Shown here one piece after another: positions 1 to 5,144 of a DNA stretch of 6,582 bases; positions within the stretch are counted from its first letter, which is position 1, and each line of letters starts with the position of its first letter. Under the pieces are notes generated by a model. It made no database searches and had not been told where the DNA came from. It saw only the letters and a list, made by a program, of their open reading frames with translations. The stretch comes from JADFDG01 sp965232985 (lineage in GTDB: Bacteria > Pseudomonadota > Gammaproteobacteria > Pseudomonadales > JADFDG01), in assembly GCA_965232985.1 (NCBI GenBank), contig CBDDRC010000011.1:1-6582 (forward strand). Direction: 5' to 3'. A program made the position numbers and the translations under genes.

Positions 1-456
1 GAGCCTGGCAGTGATGTCGATATCCTCACCCTGATCGAACTGTATATCCCGCCTGGGTCGCCTGGGACTGTCGCACAGCTAGGACCCATCGGCGATACGA
101 CGCCGTCTCGCGGGACATTTACCGACGTGCGCATTGTCCAGACCGCGCCGACCATTGCAGCGGGGGTGCTGACATTGGACCTTGCATTGGCAAACGTGTT
201 TACCGTGCCTCTGAATCAGAACATCACCAGCATGGTGGTTTCGAACGTCGCCCCGGCGGGCAGAATGAGTTCGTTCCAGCTCATGTTCACAGCCGACGGC
301 ACTGCGCGCACGGTGGCGTACATGGCCGGGATTGTTTGGGCCGGTGCGGTGGCGCCAACGCTCACGAGCACGTTGAACAAGCGCGACTGGTTGCAGTTCG
401 AGACGTTCGATGGGGGCACGACCTGGTTTGGGTTTGTGATTGGGAAGAATTTCTGA
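1..456 (+). CDS. Phage tail fibre/minor structural protein, C-terminal part (5' end outside window)
   Basis: The frame is open from base 1 to a TGA at 454-456, so 151 C-terminal residues are visible and the true start lies upstream. A linker reading IGDTTPSRGTFTDVRI resembles the IGxTTPAxGTFT motif common in phage tail-fibre and virion glycan-binding proteins. It is followed by a roughly 100-residue beta-rich domain with the pattern LDLALANVF-TVPLNQNIT, then P-LTSTLNKRD and GGTTWFGFVIGKNF at the end. From memory this ending (an N-x-F-x-V-x-L strand, an aromatic W-x-G-x-x-P-T-L strand, then D-GGTTW-G-F) is a recurrent C-terminal module of phage structural proteins. The role is therefore virion tail or fibre, possibly host contact. 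A GTG at 127 is inside the domain and is not the start. The next gene begins on the last base of this stop codon (TGATG). Confidence 0.75.
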   Translation, partial: EPGSDVDILTLIELYIPPGSPGTVAQLGPIGDTTPSRGTFTDVRIVQTAPTIAAGVLTLDLALANVFTVPLNQNITSMVVSNVAPAGRMSSFQLMFTADGTARTVAYMAGIVWAGAVAPTLTSTLNKRDWLQFETFDGGTTWFGFVIGKNF

Positions 457-587
457 TGCATCCCGTAGCATTGGCAGCCGCTGCCACGCCCAGCGGTCCT
501 CCGCCCCTGGCTCTGGTATCGCTGGGCGCGCTGGCTGGCAATACAACCCTGACGCGCACTACACCCGCCACACACTGGAGAACCTAA
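456..587 (+). CDS. 43-residue ORF, probably the N-terminal piece of the tail-fibre gene at 588-1610
   Basis: ATG at 456 overlaps the preceding TGA (TGATG) and has a GGGAAG Shine-Dalgarno-like stretch about 8 bases upstream, so it looks like a genuine start. The short product is Ala/Pro/Leu-rich and ends with LTRTTPATHWRT before a TAA at 585-587. That ending resembles the TFTRASTATY motif that, in phage proteins of the RGLLIEEQRTN type, sits directly before the segment LQTAAANTxRFD. The same segment (LQTAAANTARID) begins four codons after the TAA, in the same reading frame. I therefore read this as the first part of one gene interrupted by a stop codon. The alternative is an independent small phage gene. 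No function can be given to it alone. Confidence 0.55.
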   Translation: MHPVALAAAATPSGPPPLALVSLGALAGNTTLTRTTPATHWRT

Positions 588-1610
588 ATGGCGATGTTAC
601 AGACAGCCGCAGCCAACACGGCCCGCATCGACCTCAACCCCGCAGACGACACGCTGCGGGGGTTGTTGATCGAAGAACAGCGGACGAACAAGTGCCAGAA
701 TTTCAACTTCAACCCCGACGCGGGACTGACGAATATCTCCGCGAGCGCGGGCACGCTGGACCGCGTGAACGACGCGGCGAACCTGCCGTGGGACGGCGGG
801 ACGGTCGGCGGGAATGTATTCCACCTGAACAACACAACAGGCGCGGCGGTAACAATCACCGTAGTTGGGACAACGGCAAACACCAACAAACATTCGTTCC
901 GCGTGTTCGCCCGGTTCACCGGCACCGCCCCGACGTTGCAGTTGACCGGCGCGGTGGGCGCGGTGGCCTGCAACAACGCCTACGCCGAGACGAAATCCAA
1001 CAACGTCACACCCGGCGCGACGACAAACCAGTGGCAGTTGGTGGTGCCTAATGCCACAGAGGTTTGGTTTCTCGGGAACCAGCTCGAAGAGGGCGCGTTC
1101 GTCACCAGCCCTATCGAGACCCTGGGCGCCGCGGCGACCCGTGCGGGGGACAACGTAACGTCAGCGATTGTCGGCGGGCTGCCGGCGCAGTGGTCGGTTG
1201 TGTTCGATGGCATAACGGCGCCGGGGGCGGGGGATCAAAGGATGCTTGCGCTGGGCGATGGGACCAATAGTAATCGTTTGGCGCTGTTCAGGTTACCCAG
1301 TCGGAATATCAACATTCTGTGTAGCGTTGCAGGGGCGACGACCATAACCGCGGCACTTTTCACGAATTTCCCGGACCTGTCACCCATAAAACTGGCGCTC
1401 GCGGCGAACGGCTCCACCGTCAAGGTGACGATCAACGGCGGCGCTGTGCAGACCCTTACCGGCGCCGTTGCCTCCAGCACGTTCACGACCCGATATATTG
1501 GCAGGTACGAATCGGGAAACTCTTTTCAATGGGGCGGCTGGATCAAAAACCTTAGAGAGTTCCCCTACGCGCTCAGCGACGCGCAATTGATCGCGGAGTC
1601 AACTTTGTGA
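588..1610 (+). CDS. Phage tail-fibre/virion protein with RGLLIEEQRTN head and lectin-like C-terminal domain
   Basis: The product has 340 residues. ATG 588 directly abuts the preceding TAA and has TGGAGAA about 6 bases upstream; a second ATG lies at 594. Residues 10-34 (NTARIDLNPADDTLRGLLIEEQRTN region) are a hallmark of a widespread phage structural-protein family. A beta-rich first domain runs to about residue 188 and ends in QLEEGAFVTSPIETLG followed by AAATRAGD, the usual QLExGxFxTSxIPT border of that family. Residues about 195-340 look like a laminin-G/concanavalin-A-like beta sandwich (WSVVFDGITAPG, IKLALAANGSTVKVTINGG, YIGRYESG, GWIKNLREFPYALSDAQL). Family knowledge suggests a virion surface or tail-fibre protein that may bind glycans; no catalytic residues were recognised. 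Upstream, the frame continues into 456-587 across the TAA, so the full ancestral gene may be 456-1610. Confidence 0.7.
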   Translation: MAMLQTAAANTARIDLNPADDTLRGLLIEEQRTNKCQNFNFNPDAGLTNISASAGTLDRVNDAANLPWDGGTVGGNVFHLNNTTGAAVTITVVGTTANTNKHSFRVFARFTGTAPTLQLTGAVGAVACNNAYAETKSNNVTPGATTNQWQLVVPNATEVWFLGNQLEEGAFVTSPIETLGAAATRAGDNVTSAIVGGLPAQWSVVFDGITAPGAGDQRMLALGDGTNSNRLALFRLPSRNINILCSVAGATTITAALFTNFPDLSPIKLALAANGSTVKVTINGGAVQTLTGAVASSTFTTRYIGRYESGNSFQWGGWIKNLREFPYALSDAQLIAESTL

Positions 1611-1648
1611 ATCGTGTCATACTACAGCCAATTGTCAGGCGAGGTTAT

Positions 1649-2728
1649 ATGAAACGTCTCAGCACACCATTGCTCGCTCTCGCCCTCGCCTCCGGCGCTC
1701 AGGCGATGACACCAGACGAATTCACGCGGGTCGTGATCCACGGCATGCAGGGGCCGAATGACGGATCACAAATAAATTACAACCGCGTCGCCTGGGCGCA
1801 AACAATGATGGGCCTGAAGGCGCGCGGTGACTACACCCCGAGCTGGTATAACCCACCTAACAGGGCGTGGAAATCGTCCACCGCGTGGACGGCGATCACA
1901 CCCTGGTGGCAGGTGGTTCCTCTGGTAGGAAACACCGTGGCAAAACCACAGGTAGAAATAGGAACGACGGTGCTCATGGCGCGCCGGGCTGGCACTCAAA
2001 CCTGGATCACCGTCGCTAACGAGCAGGATGGGTGGGTCGCTGTCTCATCTGAATCCGGCACCCCAGGCGCTGCGCCCGCGCAGGCAGCGGGCACCGTTTC
2101 CGGATACAAAAGCAAGGTCTACACCATGGCCGGCGGCAGCAGCACGCTGCACGGCGGGCCGGGTGTTTACCCGTTCAACCACACGCTCTACGACGGGATC
2201 ATTACCTGTACGGCGGCCCGCACGGCAGGCGCGGCAGCCAGCACATCCAGGATCGCGCTGTGGTCGGGGACGGATTATTACCCCTACGCCGGCGCAGACG
2301 TAAACCAATCGGGGGGCTACTGGCCGGCAATGGCTTCAGGCAGGCTGGCGAGAGTCACCCCCCAATGGCAGGCGTTCTGCAATGCACCGCTTGACAACCC
2401 GGGCCATGCCGGCGACGACGGCAGTTATATCAATAATAATGGCGTCTTCATGTCGGTGGCGAACCTGTTGGCGAATCCCGTAGCTGAGCCCACTGGCCTG
2501 TTGCCGGCAGGGACAACGCCACCCACACCCCCGCCCGTGGATCCGCCGCCCCCGCCGCCCGTGGAGCCACCGCCGACAGGCTGCACCACCTGTCCGGCTG
2601 GTCCTCCCGGCCCGGTAGGCCCTCCAGGGAAGCTAGAGCCGTGCCTCAGCACTGCGATACCGGCCGGCCTTTCGTGGCATACTGTGATCGCCACGGCGAA
2701 TACGGCGTTGGCAAAATGCGGGCGCTAG
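1649..2728 (+). CDS. Exported phage-encoded protein with proline-rich and collagen-like C-terminal region
   Basis: The product has 359 residues. The frame extends back to a GTG at 1607, but ATG 1649 is preferred: GAGG lies at 1641-1644, and the product then begins with a Sec signal peptide (MKRLSTPLLALALASGAQA, cleavage after AQA). Residues about 20-285 are rich in Trp, Tyr and Gly, with motifs such as WTAITPWWQVVPLVGN and VLMARRAGTQTWITV; I do not recognise an enzyme. Residues 289-310 are a proline-rich linker (PPVDPPPPPPVEPPP). Residues 318-329 are four Gly-X-Y triplets (GPPGPVGPPGKL), flanked by Cys 312, 315 and 332, with Cys 357 near the end. Position between tail-fibre and lysis genes suggests a virion accessory or adhesion role, yet a signal peptide is unusual for virion proteins, so a secreted or periplasmic moron is an alternative. 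TAG stop at 2726-2728. Confidence 0.7.
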   Translation: MKRLSTPLLALALASGAQAMTPDEFTRVVIHGMQGPNDGSQINYNRVAWAQTMMGLKARGDYTPSWYNPPNRAWKSSTAWTAITPWWQVVPLVGNTVAKPQVEIGTTVLMARRAGTQTWITVANEQDGWVAVSSESGTPGAAPAQAAGTVSGYKSKVYTMAGGSSTLHGGPGVYPFNHTLYDGIITCTAARTAGAAASTSRIALWSGTDYYPYAGADVNQSGGYWPAMASGRLARVTPQWQAFCNAPLDNPGHAGDDGSYINNNGVFMSVANLLANPVAEPTGLLPAGTTPPTPPPVDPPPPPPVEPPPTGCTTCPAGPPGPVGPPGKLEPCLSTAIPAGLSWHTVIATANTALAKCGR

Positions 2729-2738
2729 GGGGGCACGA

Positions 2739-2816
2739 ATGGCCATTGTGTTGATCGTCGCGGCGCTGCTGGTGGCGAGCCTGGGTATTTTCACGCGGGA
2801 AAACCCGCCACAGTGA
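2739..2816 (+). CDS. 25-residue single-pass membrane peptide at the head of the lysis block
   Basis: ATG 2739 is preceded by a run of six G (2728-2733) five bases upstream, a good ribosome binding site. The product is MAIVLIVAALLVASLGIF followed by TRENPPQ: a single uninterrupted hydrophobic helix of about 17 residues with a short charged tail. The stop TGA (2814-2816) overlaps the GTG start of the next gene (GTGA), which suggests translational coupling. Phage lysis cassettes often encode very small membrane peptides that help or delay holins, so this could be a lysis modulator, but the sequence alone does not show that. It could also be a leader peptide that controls translation of the downstream holin-like gene. 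Confidence 0.5.
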   Translation: MAIVLIVAALLVASLGIFTRENPPQ

Positions 2817-3199
2817 CCGGCCCTACGATGGCCGCGATCGACTGGCCTGCATGGGCGTTTGTGTTTGCCACACTGCTGGGCGCGCTGTATTTCTGGCGCG
2901 AGAGCGCCAACAATAAATCCACGTTTCGGCTGATTCAATTCGTCACGAATTCCGACGGCACCGGCAACAGCGCGTCGCTGGCCTATGTTCTGTCGCTGGT
3001 GGTGTCTATCTGGTATACGTGGTATCAGACGATGAACGGGCGGGGCTCAACAGAGCTGATCCTGGCCGTCACCGGTGTATTCGTCAGTGGCGGCGTGCTG
3101 CGCAGCTGGAGCACCGCGTACAGGGATGTCAAAACAACCCCGCAAACGACGACGCTGGACACCACCACCACGACGACAGAGACGCGGGGGCCTCCCTGA
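2813..3199 (+). CDS. Multi-pass phage membrane protein, holin-like
   Basis: The 128-residue product starts at GTG 2813, coupled to the preceding peptide by GTGA. An in-frame ATG at 2828, five codons on, is a possible second start. Three hydrophobic segments are visible: about residues 9-27 (DWPAWAFVFATLLGALYFW), about 55-72 (SLAYVLSLVVSIWYTWY) and about 80-98 (ELILAVTGVFVSGGVLRSW). Between the first two lies FRLIQFVTNSDGTGNSASL, which resembles the F-x-L-x-x-LVTx-DGxxS loop of a phage lysis-region membrane family I recall. The C-terminus is a polar Thr-rich tail (TTPQTTTLDTTTTTTETRGPP). Placement immediately before the spanins supports a holin or holin-accessory role in the inner membrane, but this is inferred from context and topology rather than from a diagnostic motif. 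The next gene starts on the base after its TGA. Confidence 0.6.
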   Translation: MTGPTMAAIDWPAWAFVFATLLGALYFWRESANNKSTFRLIQFVTNSDGTGNSASLAYVLSLVVSIWYTWYQTMNGRGSTELILAVTGVFVSGGVLRSWSTAYRDVKTTPQTTTLDTTTTTTETRGPP

Positions 3200-3715
3200 G
3201 TGGGAATACTGTCGCTGATCACTGGCCCCGCTGCCCGCTACCTGATCGGCGCGATGGTTCTGGTGGCAGCAGTCGGCGGGGCCTATCGATTCGGAGTCAC
3301 GAATGAGCGCAACAGGCAGGCGGCCGCCGATCTCGAACAAACACGGAAACAGGAACTCGTTGACAGGCAGTATCGGGAGCAACTGGCTGCGGCTAATGCT
3401 CAGAATCAGGATCTGGCAAATCGTGTGGAGACTGAGGCGAATGCAGCTCGCACTGAAATTGAGAAATTGGCGGAGGACAACCGCCGCCTGGCTGCTCTCA
3501 CTGCTGGCCGGCTGCGCGACCCCAACGCCCGCGCCTGCCCCGCTACAGACGGAGTGCCCAAAACTGGCGATACCGCCCGCGCTGCTGATACCGCCACCGG
3601 AGCCGAGCTTTCAGCGCAACTTACAGGGCTACTTCTCAGCGAATCCCGGCGCGCAGACGAGGCCGCAACCTATGCCGCGACCTGTTATTCCTGGATCAGG
3701 GAGTTGAACAACTGA
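3200..3715 (+). CDS. Rz: i-spanin (Rz-like inner-membrane lysis protein)
   Basis: The product has 171 residues. GTG 3200 follows the previous TGA with no gap (TGAGTG), with GGGGG at 3186-3190 upstream. The N-terminus has one membrane segment (about residues 13-30, YLIGAMVLVAAVGGAYRFG), followed by a long charged helix (about 33-100, rich in Ala, Glu, Gln and Arg) expected to form a periplasmic coiled coil, then RLRDPN and a C-terminal stretch ending ELSAQLTGLLLSESRRADEA and a final CYSWIRELNN. This is the standard i-spanin layout: an inner-membrane anchor with a periplasmic coil that pairs with the outer-membrane lipoprotein Rz1 to disrupt the outer membrane in the last step of lysis. The identification is reinforced by a proline-rich lipoprotein ORF nested in another frame. 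A GC-rich hairpin and a terminator follow the stop. Confidence 0.88.
   Translation: MGILSLITGPAARYLIGAMVLVAAVGGAYRFGVTNERNRQAAADLEQTRKQELVDRQYREQLAAANAQNQDLANRVETEANAARTEIEKLAEDNRRLAALTAGRLRDPNARACPATDGVPKTGDTARAADTATGAELSAQLTGLLLSESRRADEAATYAATCYSWIRELNN
3441..3707 (+). CDS. Rz1: o-spanin lipoprotein (Rz1-like) nested inside Rz
   Basis: This is an 88-residue product in a different frame, entirely inside the i-spanin gene. ATG 3441 has GAGG at 3434-3437; the open frame extends upstream, but only this start (or TTG 3459) gives a normal lipoprotein signal. The signal is RNWRRTTAAWLLSLLAG followed by Cys 25 (codon 3513-3515), a classical lipobox (L-L-A-G-C). The mature part of about 64 residues is short and proline-rich (TPTPAPAPLQ, IPPALLIPPPEP, RPQPMPRPVIPG), as expected of an outer-membrane-anchored o-spanin. 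It contains TECPKLAIPPALLIPP, similar to the C-P-x-L-x-x-P pattern often seen in Rz1 proteins. It should pair with Rz across the periplasm. It ends at TGA 3705-3707, eight bases before the Rz stop. Confidence 0.88.
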   Translation: MQLALKLRNWRRTTAAWLLSLLAGCATPTPAPAPLQTECPKLAIPPALLIPPPEPSFQRNLQGYFSANPGAQTRPQPMPRPVIPGSGS

Positions 3716-3730
3716 GGCTATTATCCCCCC

Positions 3731-3752
3731 TGGCCTGCCGCTTGGCAGGCTA
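3731..3752 (+). other. Perfect GC-rich hairpin just after Rz
   Basis: GCCTGCC (3733-3739) pairs perfectly with GGCAGGC (3744-3750) around a GCTT loop. The stem can extend by a G-T and a T-A pair to 3731-3752. No T-run follows directly, so it is not an intrinsic terminator by itself. It lies 16 bases after the Rz stop and 8 bases before the terminator stem, so it may protect the 3' end of the spanin mRNA or act with the terminator. Confidence 0.6.
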
Positions 3753-3759
3753 ACATTTG

Positions 3760-3797
3760 CCGTCCAACGGCCTTAGAGGTGTTGGGCGGGTTTTTTT
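3760..3797 (+). terminator. Intrinsic (Rho-independent) terminator after the spanin genes
   Basis: CCGTCCAAC (3760-3768) pairs with GTTGGGCGG (3781-3789), nine base pairs with one G-T wobble. The loop can fold a further small CCT/AGG stem. One G and then seven T (3791-3797) follow. This is a textbook rightward terminator ending the spanin transcript. The Shine-Dalgarno sequence of the next gene starts on the base right after the T-run. Confidence 0.9.
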
Positions 3798-3804
3798 GAG
3801 GAGA
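3798..3804 (+). promoter_or_regulatory. Strong Shine-Dalgarno sequence for the gene at 3810
   Basis: GAGGAGA sits directly after the terminator T-run and five bases before GTG 3810. It decides the non-ATG start of the coiled-coil gene and means that gene has almost no leader of its own downstream of the terminator. Confidence 0.75.
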
Positions 3805-3809
3805 ATAAC

Positions 3810-4241
3810 GTGCCATGGACCATATTTCGCGAAGCGATCATAGCCCAACTGAGGGCGAACCCTGCCCTGGTATATGTAATTACCGTCGTGAGCACGGGTG
3901 TTGGGCTCGTATTCATGAGTTACGTCTATGCAGTGTTCGCCGAGAAAGCCATCGTCAACGAGCAGTTCTTGAAAGTCGCTGCGGTTTCCGAGAATATCCA
4001 GGACGAAGTAAAGGCGTTGTCGGTGGAAGTTTCAAAACTTTCCTTTCAGACAAAAGAGTTGGACAAAAACGCTCAAATCCGGGCGATTGAGGCGGTAATC
4101 CGTGCATTGGATACGGAAATATTCGAGCTTGAAGGGCTGCTCAAATCAGAGGATGCGACGGAGAAGCAGCGGATACGCTATGCCCAACTCAGGAGCGACA
4201 GGGCCGAACAAGAACGCCGGCTGGCGTGGCTGACGAAATGA
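3810..4241 (+). CDS. Membrane-anchored coiled-coil phage protein
   Basis: The 143-residue product starts at GTG 3810, chosen for the GAGGAGA at 3798-3804. A short amphipathic N-terminus (FREAIIAQLRANP) precedes one hydrophobic segment (about residues 20-43, LVYVITVVSTGVGLVFMSYVYAVF). The remaining 100 residues are highly charged and helical (EVKALSVEVSKLSFQTKEL, IRALDTEIFELEGLLKSE, AEQERRLAWLTK) and should form a coiled coil. The topology resembles a spanin-like or lysis-accessory protein but no diagnostic motif was found. It overlaps the next gene by ATGA (4238-4241), so it is probably co-translated with the lysozyme-like protein, possibly as its membrane partner or regulator; that link is inference. 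It lies downstream of a terminator with no obvious promoter between. Confidence 0.6.
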   Translation: MPWTIFREAIIAQLRANPALVYVITVVSTGVGLVFMSYVYAVFAEKAIVNEQFLKVAAVSENIQDEVKALSVEVSKLSFQTKELDKNAQIRAIEAVIRALDTEIFELEGLLKSEDATEKQRIRYAQLRSDRAEQERRLAWLTK

Positions 4242-4732
4242 CGCCATCACAGCTAGTCATCACCGCGATAAATCCGGCGCTCACCCTGCTGGAGCAGTTC
4301 ATGGGCGCGCGCGTCAGGAGTCCGGTAGCCATCCGTTTCTTGACGGCCATCGCGATTCAGGAATCCGGGTTGTCAGCCCGGGCTCAGCACGGCGGCGGCC
4401 CGGCGAAATCGTTCTGGCAGTTCGAGCCCATTGGCGTTGACGGCGTTCTGTCTCATCCGGGATCGCGTGTCGAGGCGTCCAGGCTGTGCGAGATTTTGTG
4501 TTACCGGCTGACAATGAACGAGCCGGCCAATATCCGGCTGATACACAAGGCCATTGAGCACAACGATGTGCTCGCAGCGGGATTCGCGCGGTTGAACCTC
4601 TGGAAAACACCGCACCCTGTGCCGGTAACAGAGGCGGATGGATGGCGCGTTTACATTGGCACGTGGCGTCCCGGTAAACCAGACAGTGCTCGATGGCCAG
4701 CCGCATGGGCTGCTGGGCAGGCGGCGGCTTAA
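4238..4732 (+). CDS. Phage lysozyme/transglycosylase-like protein, putative muralytic enzyme
   Basis: The product has 164 residues. ATG 4238 overlaps the upstream TGA (ATGA); a GTG at 4226 is also in frame but lacks a clear ribosome binding site. The conserved core is AIAIQESGLSARAQ, GGGPAKSFWQFEPIGVDGVL, H-x-AIEHNDVLAAGFARLNLW and YIGTWRPGKP followed by W. I recall this combination from phage proteins encoded near lysis genes. The Q-E-S-G (Glu 42) context resembles the catalytic Glu of SLT/lysozyme-fold transglycosylases (E-S-x-x-x-P/A-x-A), and GPA-x-x-x-WQF resembles the following G-x-x-Q/M-Q motif. No signal peptide or membrane segment is present, consistent with holin-dependent release. 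The enzymatic assignment is inference from motif resemblance; a tail-associated muralytic or purely structural role is possible. It ends at TAA 4730-4732, immediately abutting the stop codon of the convergent gene. Confidence 0.6.
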   Translation: MTPSQLVITAINPALTLLEQFMGARVRSPVAIRFLTAIAIQESGLSARAQHGGGPAKSFWQFEPIGVDGVLSHPGSRVEASRLCEILCYRLTMNEPANIRLIHKAIEHNDVLAAGFARLNLWKTPHPVPVTEADGWRVYIGTWRPGKPDSARWPAAWAAGQAAA

Positions 4733-5128
4733 TCACAGGATGTGTCTAGCCGCCCAATCCCGCATGCGCGCCCAGCGTTTCTCGGGTTTTTCCTGCGTCC
4801 ACCCGCCGTCGTCGTCGTTCAGGAAGGCAATTTCGGCGGCCAGAGCCTCCGCAATGTCCAGCGCCTCCGCGACCTCTGACACTTCATCCGGGTCGAGATG
4901 GTCCATGCGGATGTCGCGCGCCGTGCCTACCGCACCCAGCGCGCAATATTCTCCGTCGTGTACCAGCGCGCCCGCTATCAACCGTCTGCTAGGCAGTTCA
5001 TCCAGCGCCACCACCATGTCACGCAGCAGTCGCTGGCCGCGCTGGCCGCGAATAGCCGACGCTACTGCACCGCGCCAGCGAATCATTTCCCAGTTATCTA
5101 TGCTATATGAATACCCACCTCGGCTCAT
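4733..5128 (-). CDS. Conserved phage protein of unknown function (RGGYS...NWxxIRWRGAV family)
   Basis: The product has 131 residues. ATG at 5128 has GAGG 8 bases upstream (5140-5137); an upstream in-frame ATG at 5173 would overlap the preceding gene and is disfavoured. The N-terminal block SRGGYSYSIDNWEMIRWRGA followed by VASAIRGQRGQRLLRDMVVA and LDELPSRRLIAGAL is strongly reminiscent of a protein found in many phages and prophages of Proteobacteria. Other recognisable parts are GEYCALGAVGTARDI, LDPDEV, a helical AEALDIAEALAAEIAFLNDD, and the ending EKRWARMRDWAARHI. No enzyme motif is known to me, and the function of the family is unknown; Arg-rich helices suggest nucleic acid or protein binding, but this is speculative. 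It is the last gene of the leftward operon and ends flush against the late operon. Confidence 0.8.
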   Translation of the reverse strand: MSRGGYSYSIDNWEMIRWRGAVASAIRGQRGQRLLRDMVVALDELPSRRLIAGALVHDGEYCALGAVGTARDIRMDHLDPDEVSEVAEALDIAEALAAEIAFLNDDDGGWTQEKPEKRWARMRDWAARHIL

Positions 5129-5130
5129 TG

Positions 5131-5144
5131 TCCTATCCTCAATT
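5131..5144 (-). repeat. Copy 1 of a repeated translation-start sequence
   Basis: The minus strand reads AATTGAGGATAGGA, followed by CA and ATG 5128. It is identical at 13 of 14 positions to the sequence at 5473-5486 and contains the GAGG ribosome binding site. The distance to the start codon is the same in both copies. Confidence 0.65.

Noticed and set aside
127..456. GTG at 127 as the start of an independent 109-residue gene
   Set aside because: The frame is open to base 1 and the upstream residues carry a fibre-type linker, so this is an internal codon of a truncated larger gene.
585..587. Genome-wide recoding of TAA as a sense codon, as in some phages
   Set aside because: TAA also ends the lysozyme-like gene at 4730-4732 exactly at the operon boundary, and TGA and TAG serve as stops elsewhere.
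440..1051. Long rightward ORF overlapping the tail-fibre gene
   Set aside because: Composition is Arg/His/Gly-rich as expected of an off-frame reading of GC-rich DNA, with no motif; the overlapping frame has clear family motifs.
1607..1648. GTG at 1607 as start of the exported protein, overlapping the previous stop
   Set aside because: It would bury the signal peptide behind 14 residues. ATG 1649 has its own GAGG and gives a clean signal sequence.
2520..2610. CCG/CCC-rich repeats as a DNA-level tandem repeat or CRISPR-like array
   Set aside because: The pattern is explained by the proline-rich and Gly-X-Y coding region; unit lengths are irregular.
3704..3724. TTGAAC followed by TATTAT as a promoter for the gene at 3810
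   Set aside because: Spacing between the boxes is about 9 bases, far from 16-18, and it would be upstream of the terminator.
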